A DNA stretch of 64,000 bases, taken from positions 620,001 to 684,000 of the forward strand of contig CAVWVW010000003.1 in NCBI GenBank assembly GCA_963758555.1, written 5' to 3'. A program made the translations under genes and the position numbers. The notes under the pieces are model-generated. The model was given only the letters and a program-made list of their open reading frames with translations, made no database searches and was not told the DNA's origin. Below are positions 28,879 through 38,638 of the stretch, piece after piece (position 1 is the stretch's first letter; every line of letters begins with the position of its first letter). The DNA comes from CAIUMH01 sp963758555. Lineage in GTDB: Bacteria > Actinomycetota > Acidimicrobiia > Acidimicrobiales > RAAP-2.

Positions 28879-30093
28879 AGATCTGCGTTTTCCCTGGTCA
28901 GACCGGTCACGCCGGTCTCGACGTTGGTGTCGTCTTCTTCAGAGGTGTCCACACCGTCCAAGGTCTGTCCGGGACGGCCCCAGTAGTGCTTTGGGGGATA
29001 AGTCTGCGTGCGGAGACTGACGACGTCAGCGGCCTTCGCTGCGCGTTGGACGGCCTTGTCGTTGCTGTAGAGGCTGGCCTCTTTCAGGTTCTCTCTGGCG
29101 AGACGCTTTTCAATCGGCCGGTGCTCAGTGAGGTCTAGAAGCAGTTCGGCAATTTGTTCACGAGTGCTGACGTCCTCGACGTTCTCTTGTTCGGCAAGCA
29201 ACTCGTCGGCCGTGACGTTTCTTGTCTTGCCCCATGTGATCGTCGACGACTTGAATTCGTCGCTTGCCTCGATTCGTACTCGATCGCTGGGGGTCGGGCA
29301 GAAAGGTTTCCCTTGCTCCGCGAGAATCTGGATAGTTTCGCCGGGCCCAGAGCAACGATGTGAGCAGAAGTCCCGATCGACAACAGGCACTGATCGCGCT
29401 CGACCCCGCGCCTCGATAAACCGCACTCGAGCCATTTCCTTTGGTTGGGTGGCGAAGACACAATGGCGCAGTTCTGCCGTTGAGCGATTGCTGCCAGAGG
29501 ATCAAGGGCTCTACGAACGTCTTGGTCCTTCGTAAAGCCGATTCCTGCAGACAAGAAGGAGATCAGCGGATCGACGATCACGAGGGCCGCTGGCTACCGC
29601 GGCAATCCTCTCTTCGAGCTCACGAAGATGGTCTGGGATCGACCACGGCTCTCTGGCCTCGGGACCTCGTCGTCCTCCAGCGATCTCCGTCAGAGAGATG
29701 ATCCGCGCCATGTCTGCGCCCGCAGCTTGAAGACGAGGCTTGATGGTCTCTCCAAGAGCGTCTTCGCCCTCAGCAAGCAAGACCGTCCGGGACCCTTCGA
29801 GATCTGAGAATGAGCCGTCCGGCATCGAAGAGCCTCTCGATCTCGGGACGCGAGATCGAGGCTGACGGTTGTCTTGCCTCTTCCGGCATTCCATCGACGT
29901 AGGTCAGTGCTCCAAGGGGCACGTAGCCCTTCCAGAGCCACTGCGTCGTTTTCTGCTGGCACGATGTCGAGACGGTCACCATCAAGGAAGGCCTTCGAGC
30001 GAGGTGGCCTGCGCGAGGGACGGTCCTCCACGGCAGGTTGAGGATGCCTTCTTCGAAGGCGTCCGATGACCCCGAGCATTCTGCTTGAGTCAT
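28803..30093 (-). CDS. RepA-type AAA ATPase (RecA-fold, AAA_25-like) of the element (about six frameshifts)
   Basis: Reconstructed from three frames: WLWKGYVPLGALTYVDG leading to a Walker A (GKTTV near 29870), LLAEGEDALGETIKPRL, Walker B-like IVDPLISFLS with KDQDVRRALDPLAAIAQR, LRHPTKGNGSSAVYRGAGSSAIS, and a winged-helix-like C-terminal region (VRIEASDEFKSSTITWGKT). This is the pattern of actinobacterial plasmid or integrative-element replication ATPases related to RepA and DNA primase-associated helicases. Its start overlaps the Xis-like gene's stop. The C-terminal 210 residues form one clean frame. Confidence 0.72.
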
Positions 30094-30316
30094 TGCCCTG
30101 GGAGGAACTCATTCCCAACCCTCTTCGCCTTCAGAGAGCGCCTCGCTCTCGAGAATCGCTCTAACGCTTCGAGTGGTATCCGACGGGCCCTGCCGATATT
30201 CTTGATCTGATGCTGCCGTCAGTGATGAGTCCATAGAGAGTTGGGCGGCTGATGTCAAGGGACTCGCATGCTTCGTCAACGGTCAGCAGGAGAGGAGTGC
30301 TTCGGTCGTTGTTCAC
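30090..30316 (-). CDS. Xis-like / MerR-type helix-turn-helix protein (one frameshift near 30200)
   Basis: About 75 aa, too short for easy detection. GTG at 30316 gives LLLTVDEACESLDISRPTLYGLI, a classical excisionase/HTH_17 recognition helix. A one-base correction then gives IKNIGRARRIPLEALERF and a stop at 30090-30092, overlapping the AAA ATPase start (ATGA). Without correction the frame stops at about 30160. Excisionase-type control of integration or of the downstream replication gene is inferred. Confidence 0.65.
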
Positions 30317-30418
30317 GTCCTGAGTTGTAGTGGCCGCCGCAGTCCGTGAAGAAGAGCCCCAAGTTCCCTAGCGCTAGTAAATGGAACCCACCTCCGATCC
30401 CTCTTCAGCTGGTCTAAC

Positions 30419-30721
30419 GTGAGCGACCTGAGGGCCCTTCGAGAAGCTCGAGGCGTCTCCTTGCGAAGCGCAGCGGCGGCCATCGATATCTCGCACACGG
30501 CTCTGAGACGTTATGAAGATCGGCAGCGGTCGCCTAGTCAGAAGCGTTATCGACTACTCGCGCATCCCTTGATCAACCGTCGTGTCGTGAGCGGATTTGG
30601 GAGTTGTTGGAACAACTCCGGGCCTGAGCAAGAGCAGACTACATCGTTTTCGCGTCGAGTCGAGCGAGAAGCTCTCCATGCTCTCATTAGCGAAGAGCAA
30701 CTTGTGTCGAAGAAGCGGTGA
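30419..30721 (+). CDS. XRE-family helix-turn-helix regulator
   Basis: 100 aa. The N-terminal HTH reads LRALREARGVSLRSAAAAIDISHTALRRYEDRQRSPS (in two pieces: LRALREARGVSLRSAAAAID and ISHTALRRYEDRQRSPS). It is divergent from the Xis-like gene with 102 bp between them, the usual place for an element's repressor. The second half has no recognisable feature and may be out of frame. Confidence 0.65.
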   Translation: MSDLRALREARGVSLRSAAAAIDISHTALRRYEDRQRSPSQKRYRLLAHPLINRRVVSGFGSCWNNSGPEQEQTTSFSRRVEREALHALISEEQLVSKKR

Positions 30722-30764
30722 GGGCTGACAGCCTCGGTCGTCGATTCATCTACAAGGTGTCTTC

Positions 30765-31420
30765 GTGCGTGACCGGGACCCTGCGATTGCTCAACAGTTC
30801 GGTTGGGTGGTGAATGGCGAGGATCTCGCGCCCGCTATCAAATCCCAGTCCCTGTCCAAAGCGGATCTGGGGGAGCGCTTGGAAGTTGCGGAATCAACAA
30901 TTCGACGCTGGTGCGCGAAATCGCCGCCGCGTGGTCGCTTTCGACAGATCGCTGATGCGCTCCAGCCCCCGACACCTGAAGGGCTCAAGAGGATGAGGAT
31001 CCTGTCGGGTCGAACTCCGCCCACATCGCCTCGGTCTCCTCAGTATCGACGAGCAGTGTTTTGGCGTGGGAGAACCGATCGCAGCCGATTAGCCCGACTG
31101 ACTCGCCCGTTTTTCTAGATCTGTGCGAGGTGATGGACACAGAAGCGGCGCTCACTGGCCTCGCGTTTGAGAACAAGCTTCATGACGTGATCACGAAGTG
31201 GCCGGATCTCACAGCCTCGGAACTGGCCAGAAAAATGCGTTCTCGACGCAGTGACCCATCTCTCGACAGAGAGCTTGTGAGATCCGCTCTCAATAGAGGT
31301 CTTCGCTTGAGGGTCTATGACGGGAATGAACTCAGCTACCGAGACTCGCTCGGCCGCTCCCACTCGAAGACCGCCTATCGGGTGACTTCAACCTCGCGAA
31401 CCTTGGCGACTAGGGAATAG
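30765..31420 (+). CDS. HTH protein with C-terminal extension (probably one gene, one frameshift)
   Basis: The first frame (30765-31118) carries an HTH: LSKADLGERLEVAESTIRRW. The second frame (31061-31420) carries a helical domain (FENKLHDVITKWPDLTASEL) and a strand-rich tail with a possible winged-helix fold. A small indel near 31010 would join them into about 218 aa. It could equally be two overlapping genes. Function is probably DNA binding in the element. Confidence 0.45.
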
Positions 31421-31473
31421 CTGGAGCGAGCAAGAGGCATCAATCTTTTGAACTCCAGGCGTACGCTTGGTCC

Positions 31474-32131
31474 GTGACCCTTCAGGTCGACTCGCCGAGC
31501 GAATCTACCGAATTGGATACAATCGTGCCCTGGGCGAGCAACTGTCGCCTATCTGGTCGTCATTGCTGTCGCCCTTGGTTTCTTGGGGTGGCTCTTGCTC
31601 AAGTTGAGCGTCTCTCACCATGCCTCAGCATTTCTCGTCTTGGTGACTGGGGGAGTCGTGGCGCTGATCGGCTGGCTTGTCGACCGCAGTCTGAAGGTGG
31701 TGCTTCTGACACTCGTGATCGCCGTCGCTTCATCGTTCTTGACCGCTTCCTACTCGGTAGCGGCGACCTATCGAATCAGGCCCTCTGCCACCAAAGAAGC
31801 TCAAGCGATTCTGACTACCCTCGAGAAGTCGTGAGCAAACGTCAAGGGAACCGTTCAACCTCCGCCACCGTGCGTGACCATTCACACGGGTTCAATCGGC
31901 CCTGTTGTCGCTCCCTATCGAGAATGCGCTACGTACACACCCGAAGGCCACTTCGTGACGTACTCGAGTCTGAGACAGCCCAATCTCGGCATCCAATACA
32001 CCGATCAACCCTCTAAGACGCTTCTCGACGTCTGCGTGATCCATGTCACTGGGAAGTGGTGGATCTCCACCTGGGACAGAAGCGAGCTAGGCAACTGCCC
32101 CGATGGCTACAGCTACAAGGGTGGTCCTTAA
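31474..32131 (+). CDS. Membrane protein of the element, unrecognised (frameshifted)
   Basis: GTG at 31474 (MTLQVDSPSESTELDTIVPW) continues, after a +1 shift near 31548, into two or three membrane helices (VAYLVVIAVALGFLGWLLL; AFLVLVTGGVVALIGWLVD; VVLLTLVIAVASSFLTASYS). An in-frame TGA at 31831 separates these from an outer region (31874-32131: TIHTGSIGPVVAPYRECATY ... GKWWISTWDRSELGNCPDGY). The outer part probably belongs to the same protein. No family was recognised. Confidence 0.5.
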
Positions 32132-32309
32132 GGCGAACTAACCACGGGCAGTTCAATTCCAGTCGGAGAATCTTGAATTCTGGTTTGATCGGCATGGGCC
32201 TCAGTGGCCGTGCAGTGCGTTTTCCAAGCACTGAAAAGTCTCTGGAAAGTACGCTGAATGGGCCTCTCAATGAAGTTCAGAGTTCAAATGAGTCGGGAAG
32301 GAAATCTTC

Positions 32310-33972
32310 GTGCCCTCTCTAAGCTGTTACAGAATCTGCGCCGCCGTCAATGGAGAAGACATCTCTGAATTCGACGATGTTGTTGATCCTGGCGAGATGA
32401 AGATTCTTGAATTTGGTCCTTTCGAGGGGGATGGATTCTCAGCGAAGTGCTTTGTCGTGCAAGTCTCGCCGAGACCTGTCCAGTGGAGGCTTTCCTCCTT
32501 CAAGGATTTCCCGAGATGCGCGCCGGCTTGTCTTCTTCACCCTCAGCTCTCTTGGTTGTAAAAATCAAGGGAAAGGGGCGAGGCACGTCCAGAGCAGATT
32601 GCATGTTCGCGTTTTTTGCTTCGGACCGTCGGGTCGGTTTCTCCTTCGAGAAGAATTTTTGAGCGAGGGTACGGATTGAGGACAGCGCTTAATCTGTTGT
32701 ATCCCAAGTCGGCAGAAGTGGCTCCGAGAGTTAGGGCTGTGTCCACAAAGAAACACGGAGCGAACATTGTTCGCAGACAAACCCAAGCCAGTTTCTTAAC
32801 CGAGTTCGAGACCTTCGATGTCAACCGTTTGGTGGATGTTGTCAACAAGGCCGATGGTGTACCAGCCGACATGGATAAGTGGGGCCGTGGAGTCTCGGGG
32901 GGAGATGCGCTGTTTAAGAAGCTGTTGGATTTCCGGGAGATTGGAAGGCTCTGTCTGGATATCGAACGGACGCATTCTGCAGATGATTACAAGGAGCAGT
33001 TTGATTGGATCGACTACATACAGCCTGTGGCAGAGACCAACGCCATCGAACGTCTAAGAGCTGAAGTAATTGGTCTCATCGCAGACGGTGAAATCGGGAA
33101 ATCTCACCTTGGCCCCGCCGGAGATCCTCGAATGGGATCGTGGATTGAGTTTTCGTTTTTCGGTCGAAACGTTGCCGAGGGGTGGATTTCCAGTCACCAG
33201 CCCAGACCTTCGGCTCGATGATTACCTGAGAAAGGCTCGCCGCCGGTTTGGTGAAGACGGAGTGACCTTCCCGAGGCTGCAGAGCGGACGTGTGATTGCT
33301 CTAGATGGCAGCGGATCTGAGGCATATTCGTGGAGTGTCTGGAAACGCCTGACCGGTGCAGTCGATTTGGGTGGAGAAACCTTCGTCTTGGACGAAGGAC
33401 AATTCTTCCGAGTGCACCAGGACTACATGGAGGACCTCGACAGTTACGTAGATCAATTGCCAAACTCCTCACTTTCTCTGCCACCCAATCCTCGAGGCCA
33501 AGAAGAGGGTGACTACAACGCCATGGTGGCGTCATCATCATCTGATCTGCTCCTTCTTGACCGTCAAAATGTCAAGGTCTCGACCAGAACGACACCGATC
33601 GAAATCTGCGATCTCTTGACGAGGGACAAAAAACTGGAACATGCGAAACGTCACTTCAGTTCGAGCAATCTCAGCCATTTGTTCGCTCAGGGAGTGGTCT
33701 TGGCTCATCTGCTCCAGTCGAACCCTGATTTCAGAAGTATGGCTTCAACGAAGATCGTGGAAGCAGCCGATGGAATCACTGGCTTCGAACATTTCTCTGG
33801 ATCGACGTTTGCGGCTCAGGAATTTGAGGTTGTCTATGCGATTGCTGCACCTTGGGGCGAGCGACCAATTCACAAGCTTGCCTTTCTCCACAAGGTAAAC
33901 CTCAGGAGGGCTGCAAAGAACCTTCGAAGCCGTGGGTTCGAGGTTGCTCTCGATCAAATCGTTGAAGAGTGA
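32310..33972 (+). CDS. TIGR04141/DUF6119 sporadically distributed protein (three or four frameshifts)
   Basis: Reconstructed as about 550 aa. N-terminus MPSLSCYRICAAVN; middle YGLRTALNLLYPKSAEVAPR and DDYKEQFDWIDYIQPV; then LAPPEILEWDRGLSFRFS and the hallmark C-terminal block ICDLLTRDKKLEHAKRHFSS, SNLSHLFAQGVVLAHLLQS, KVNLRRAAKNLRSRGFEVAL. These match the family pattern. It is found scattered among bacteria, frequently near restriction and other defence genes; its molecular role is unknown to me. Confidence 0.72.
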
Positions 33973-34069
33973 ATGTTGGGTTTGGAAAGCCTTCAAATTC
34001 TGATCAACAGTCCAATCTGAACTTTTTAGGCTCGACAGAAGAGCTTTCGGGGACCGCGATTTCAATCCA

Positions 34070-34743
34070 ATGAGTGGAGCCGATGACTATCCAGATTGGG
34101 TAAACGATGCCAAACTCGGCTCAAGAACAGGTCGTGTCAAGCCTCGACTCAAGACGGCGGACTCACCGTATTTTGGGAGTACCACTTCCGAATCGATTGC
34201 GATCACTAGGAACCTTCTCTCACGACATCCTCTTTCGCAATGTCTACTCAACGCGGTCTTGAAGAAGTTGGGATTCGATCTTCAAGTCTCGCCTTGGTAG
34301 TTCCTTTCACATTGGAAGGGAGATCTTCCCAACTCCTCAGATAATGGGCTCTCTGCTCCATGCACTCATTCCACTTGAGTTGGCTGTCTCAAGGTTGGGT
34401 GGAGGGCAGATATCAACTCCTCTGAGAAGGATCTCGTTGGAGAGGATGACGACAAATTTTCGATTGAAATCAAGACCTCCTCTCATCCAAATCAAATTTT
34501 CGGAAATCGAAGTTACGGCGTTGACAATCCAAGCAGCGGGAAAAAGGCCAAGGATGGCTATTACCTTGCCGTGAACTTTGAGAAATGGAGCGATGTTCGC
34601 GGTCGACGACCCGAGATCCGGCTAATTTGATTTGGTTGGTTGGACGATACGGATTGGATCGCTCAGAGCGTGGAAACTGGTCAGAAGGAATTGATTCAAG
34701 CGTGATCGACAACAACCAGCTCCTCGTGATCTATGAGCGGTGA
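34070..34743 (+). CDS. ScaI-like type II restriction endonuclease (several frameshifts)
   Basis: About 224 aa when reconstructed. Segments: TSESIAITRNLLSRHPLSQ, KSRLGSSFHIGREIFPTPQI, MGSLLHALIPLELAVS, then the nuclease core DDDKFSIEIKTSSHPNQIFG (D...ExK site), NRSYGVDN, GYYLAVNFEKW and IRFGWLDDTDWIAQS. This follows the ScaI restriction endonuclease family, whose founder cuts AGTACT. The tail VIDNNQLLVIYER ends at 34743, overlapping the convergent methyltransferase by 13 bases. Its specificity is inferred only. Confidence 0.7.
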
Positions 34744-35587
34744 GAATTACTATGCCTAAGGGCGAGTGGCAAGACGGTGGAAGCGTTGATTCGGCTGATA
34801 GCGAGATCAAGATAGTCAGGTCGAATGTCCATTCCAACACTCACTCGACCGTTCCTCCGAGCTGAGACACACGAAGTTCCCATCCGACGAATGAATCGAG
34901 GATGATCCCGGCGAAGGAGCTGTTGAATTGATCACTCTGTCAATGAGGGCAATAGCAGACTCAATGGGATGTGGAGTTCGTTCTGCACTTGACCTGTTGG
35001 CTCCGGAAGTTACCTTTGGGACCTGCCACACATCCGTTGGATTCTTCCCGAGCGGATTGCATTCAAGAACACCATTCTTCTTTTGGTTTGGGTACTTCAC
35101 ATCCGGATCTCGCACGGAGTCGAGATCGAAGAAATAGTCGTCCTGATCCTTTACGTACCAGAGCAATTTTTCGTTTCGCGGCGAAAACGAGCGCCTTGCT
35201 GCAACTCCGGCGCCATAGTTCCAGATCACTTCCTGGACGAGATAGAAGGGACTTTTATCCCAGAGGAGGTAAGGCAGCGGAACAGCCTTTCCTTCGCCTT
35301 CGATCTTGACGTATCCGAGATTGAGCCAAAACGATCCCCGTTGCTTGACCGGTCGGTGCAGTTGAGTCATCCAGTTCCCGCACCAATCTACGTATTCATC
35401 GATGGGAAGCGGCTTCTCGTATTCCTTGCCGATGTTGTATGGCGGACTAGTGACGACCAGGTCGATCGACTCAGAGTTGAGCTCTCCCGATAAGTTCGAG
35501 ACAGTCGCCCCGGTAGAGAAGCGTGTCTTCAGACTCGAAGTAGGGCTTTCCAAGTTGATCTCGGATGGCTTGAATGTTGGGATTCAC
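34731..35587 (-). CDS. DNA methyltransferase, N4-cytosine type, partner of the ScaI-like nuclease (two or three frameshifts)
   Basis: GTG at 35587 gives NPNIQAIRDQLGKPYFESED and LLYRGDCLEL. A +1 shift near 35490 leads to the catalytic TSPPYNIGKEYEK, where Ser-Pro-Pro-Tyr indicates amino-methyltransferases of the m4C/m6A beta class. Late segments: TPHPIESAIALIDRVIN, FAGIILDSFVG (SAM-binding motif I region) and MDIRPDYLDLAISRINA, to a stop at 34731. Pairing with the ScaI-like gene and the TSPPY motif suggest N4-cytosine modification protecting the same site. Confidence 0.75.
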
Positions 35588-35727
35588 TCGCCTCGGCTCC
35601 TCATGGTTCTTGGATTTGAAAGTAACAGTCACGCCCAACGGTCGGGCGCATCTCGGGGAGACGCAGATACAGCGACTCGGCGGGATGACTCGTCGAAGTC
35701 GTGAAGACCCCTCCTCTTCCGAGAAAT

Positions 35728-36523
35728 TCAGCGGTAGACGGCGAGGAGATCGAGCATCAAACCAGGACCTTCTAGCCAATTGTCTTCACTACCCGGTTCG
35801 GGCCCTTTCTTTTCTAATGCTCGACGCTGTTCTCGTGGCAGGAGATTCGTACCCGGGAGCGACAAGAGGGGCTTCCAATGCCCAGCACTCCACTTCGAAG
35901 AGACCTTGCCGACAACCCTGGCATAACCCTCGATTTCACCCCGGAGATGTGCTCCCAGGAGTGTCCCTGCGATTCTCCATGAAGAGTCGTCTCGATCGCC
36001 GACGAGAACTTGGTCGCCGCCGAAAGCGCTCATCAAGTTTTTGTACGCGGCAGCTTGCTCTTGGCTAGGCAATCCCTCCATATCGAGACCTGCCATCTCG
36101 GCTGCAGGCAGAAGCACTTCCAACGTCTCTAGAAATTCGCCCGCTCCGCCCTTCGACGAGAGGGATTTGATCATGTCGGGAACGTAGATCTCGCATTCAA
36201 TGTCGACGATGGCACCAATACCAGCATGTTGAAGTTCTGAATCGGGATCTTGAACTTCGATCCATCCCGATTGCTCACTATTTGCCGTAGCTAGGTCCTC
36301 GAGGCGTTCAAATTGCGCTTGCGGGGTCTCGTTGAGCGCTATTGCAACTTCGTCCGTCTGAGTTCTGCTCGCATCGCCTTTCACCAATTTCGCATCCAGG
36401 CCACCCGAGAATTGGTTGCTGGTCGACGATCTTTGCTCTGTTCGCGTTCCTGGTCCCGCCTTCGAGCGAACTCAGGTAGGAAACCAGGCTGACTTCATTG
36501 AGATACAAGAAATTCTTGAGCAT
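35728..36523 (-). CDS. DUF6414-like protein (one +1 frameshift near 36400)
   Basis: About 264 aa. The start MLKNFLYLNEVSLVSYLSSL followed by EGG is the typical opening of DUF6414-type proteins. After the shift it continues VKGDASRTQTDEVAIALNET, IVDIECEIYVPDM and a long helical and strand mix to LMLDLLAVYR. The function is unknown; similar proteins occur in accessory and defence regions. It lies just inside the right end of the element, reading inward. Confidence 0.6.
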
Positions 36524-36600
36524 GGGTCGGATGTTAGGTGAGCCCTGTAACAGATCTTGAGCTCGTTGAGGAGGTTGCCACGCGGTTCTCTGTGAGCCAA

Positions 36601-36613
36601 TTGGTGAGCCATT
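36601..36613. repeat. Short end repeat (right copy)
   Basis: TTGGTGAGCCATT, also present in the left end. GTGAGCCA occurs a second time just before it (36592-36599), giving a tandem half-site. Confidence 0.4.
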
Positions 36614-36730
36614 CGACGATGACCGGGCACTTACGGGCGCTTACGTTGATTGACATTGGTGCCCTCAGAATCTCGATGTCAATTGGTCTCCGCTTATGGA
36701 GGCAAACGGGGACTGACGGAACCGGTGTCG

Positions 36731-36775
36731 ATGACACGCAAGGGGTCACAGGTTCAAGTCCTGTACGGCCCACCA
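36731..36775 (+). repeat. Right attachment repeat (attR), partial tRNA-Val copy
   Basis: Perfect 45-bp copy of the tRNA-Val(GAC) 3' half including CCA. The 5' half of a tRNA is absent, so this is an integration scar and no functional tRNA. Confidence 0.9.
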
Positions 36776-37273
36776 AAGAGACGCTCGCCTGAGGGTTGCC
36801 ATGTGGGTCCACGCTCTCCCGACCCTCTCGATGCTCTTGTGCGTCAGCACGCTGGTCATCGATGAAGTGGCCTTGATGGGGCGAGGGGTGACGAGGAGGC
36901 GGTGGGGGGATCCATCTCCTTTCGGGCCACCACGTGTCAAGGGTGATGGTCGATGACACCTCGTTCGGACCAGCAGACCCATGCCTCGAGAGTCGGTCAA
37001 GGGCCCGACTTCAGTTGCATCCAACGGGCCCAGGTCGTCTGGCCTTCGGGTGACGCCAGCACTGGGCGGTCTCGCTGCGAGCTCAGGTGTCCAGGCGAGG
37101 GAGCGCGAACGCGTGGAAGTGTTCGGTTGGAAGGCGAAAGACCTGTCCGACACCCTGCACCTGCGCCGCGTCGCTGAGCCCCCCGTTTGACTTAGCGGGA
37201 CGACAATCGCTCACCTCGAGAGCCGGTCTTCTCACGACTTCAAAACGGCCTCCGCTGTGCCATCATTTCTCGA

Positions 37274-38464
37274 ATGCGGGTGCTCCTCACGACTCGGGCG
37301 TTTGACCAGCCTGGGGGTTCGGAGACGTATCTGGCCACCGTGGTGCGCGAGCTCGGTTCGCTGGGCCACGAGCCGATCGTCTACTCGCCCGCGCTAGGGA
37401 CGATGGCTCGGCGACTTCGAGCAGAGGGATTTGAGGTCCTTGACTCGCTGGTCGGTTCTATAGAGCCCGACGTCGCCCACGTGCAGCACGCCACGACGGC
37501 CTATCGGGTCCGAGGTCGATTCCCAGATCTCCCCATGGTGTTCGTCTCTCATTCTTCGGTCTATGACATCGAAGACGTTCCCCTCCTGGCTCACCCTCAA
37601 GCGGTGGTCGTCCTCAACGATCTTGTTGGTCGCCGCGTGCAGGCAAGCGCCTGGGGGGACGTCGGAGGGGTGGTGCGACTCTGTCAGCCGATCGAGGTGC
37701 CACACGACGATCCCCAGCTTCCGCCACTTCCGGCCCGGCCGAGCCGAGCGATCCTGGTGGGACCGCGAACGGGACCTGTGGCGGACTTGGTGCAGCTGGC
37801 CTGCGAAGAGCTGGGCATCGAGCTCAGCCGAGCAGGAGGCCATGAAGGCATTGTGGACGACCTGACGCCCATGTTGATGGAGGTGGACATCGTCTTCGCC
37901 GTTGGTCGGACCCTCCTCGAGGGGATGGCGCTCGGTCGCGCTGGCTTCGTGATCGACGACCGGGGGATAGGTGGTTTCGTCGACGCTCAGAGCTACGCAC
38001 GACTCGAGGCGGGAGCCTTCGCGACCTTTGATACAGAACCGACCACAGTGGCTGGTCTCGTGAGGCGGATCGAGACGTACCAGCCCTCTCTCGGGCGCAT
38101 CGGTCGAGAGCTCGTCCGCCGGAACCATGGTGCACGTCAGCACACCCGTGATCTCGTCGAGACCTACCGCGAGGCAATGGCCTTCGGACCTCCACCGAAG
38201 GTCCTCTTGGAGCCGCTGTGCGAGTTGGTGTCAAAGCAGGCTGAGGAGCTCTTTCTGGTGGGGCTGAGGGTGAGGTCGCTTGAGTGGGCTCAGGCCGAGC
38301 GTGAGCGTCACCGAGCATCAGATGAGGTTGCTCTCTCGAGGATCGCAGTCCCTGAGCGTTCGTCAGAGGGTGATGCTCCACCGCCACAGGGATCGAAGAC
38401 AATTGCCCGATCGGCGACGTTGCGCGCAGCTGTCCGTCGACTCATCGGCACCGATCCCCACTGA
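37274..38464 (+). CDS. Glycosyltransferase, GT4-like
   Basis: 396 aa, uninterrupted. The N-terminal Rossmann-type half begins RVLLTTRAFDQPGGSETYL, the typical glycine-containing opening of GT-B enzymes. The middle has LVGPRTGPVADLV. The acidic region expected near the donor site reads FAVGRTLLEGMALGRAGFVID, corresponding to the GT4 E-x7-E pattern. A C-terminal helical, charged tail of about 80 residues is extra. Substrate unknown. The ATG lies just beyond the element's flank. Confidence 0.75.
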   Translation: MRVLLTTRAFDQPGGSETYLATVVRELGSLGHEPIVYSPALGTMARRLRAEGFEVLDSLVGSIEPDVAHVQHATTAYRVRGRFPDLPMVFVSHSSVYDIEDVPLLAHPQAVVVLNDLVGRRVQASAWGDVGGVVRLCQPIEVPHDDPQLPPLPARPSRAILVGPRTGPVADLVQLACEELGIELSRAGGHEGIVDDLTPMLMEVDIVFAVGRTLLEGMALGRAGFVIDDRGIGGFVDAQSYARLEAGAFATFDTEPTTVAGLVRRIETYQPSLGRIGRELVRRNHGARQHTRDLVETYREAMAFGPPPKVLLEPLCELVSKQAEELFLVGLRVRSLEWAQAERERHRASDEVALSRIAVPERSSEGDAPPPQGSKTIARSATLRAAVRRLIGTDPH

Positions 38465-38638
38465 GGGCGCGGGCCCGCGAAACGCGTCACGGCGGTGGAG
38501 CGTCCAAGAGTGCTGCTTCGTCCCCGCTGACGAGCTGCGTCCACCGTCCCACGGCGCACCTGAGCGGTGAGCCACGCCCCAAGACCGATCACCTACGGCG
38601 TCAAAGGAGATGAGACGCCGGTGCTCGTGACAGCGAGC

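Larger units (their letters stand above)
26319..36775. mobile_element. Integrated genomic element in tRNA-Val(GAC) with defence cargo
   Basis: About 10.4 kb between two perfect 45-bp repeats of the tRNA 3' half. Codon use is visibly more AT-rich than in flanking genes. Contents: Mrr-like nuclease, a helical YxxYH-type protein, RepA-type AAA ATPase, Xis-like HTH, two HTH genes, a membrane protein, a TIGR04141-type protein, a ScaI-like R-M pair and a DUF6414-like protein. No recombinase gene was recognised, so mobility in trans or a lost integrase is possible. Confidence 0.85.
36524..37273. other. Gene-poor right junction of the element and flank
   Basis: About 750 bp with no supportable gene. 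It holds the right short repeat (36601-36613), the right attachment repeat (36731-36775), and about 500 bp of high-GC flank before the glycosyltransferase. Open frames here end in tRNA-derived peptides and are not credible. Confidence 0.6.

Noticed and set aside
36534..36959. Open frame ending with a tRNA-derived peptide near the right repeat
   Set aside because: Antisense of the tRNA 3' copy gives such peptides commonly; no supportable protein.
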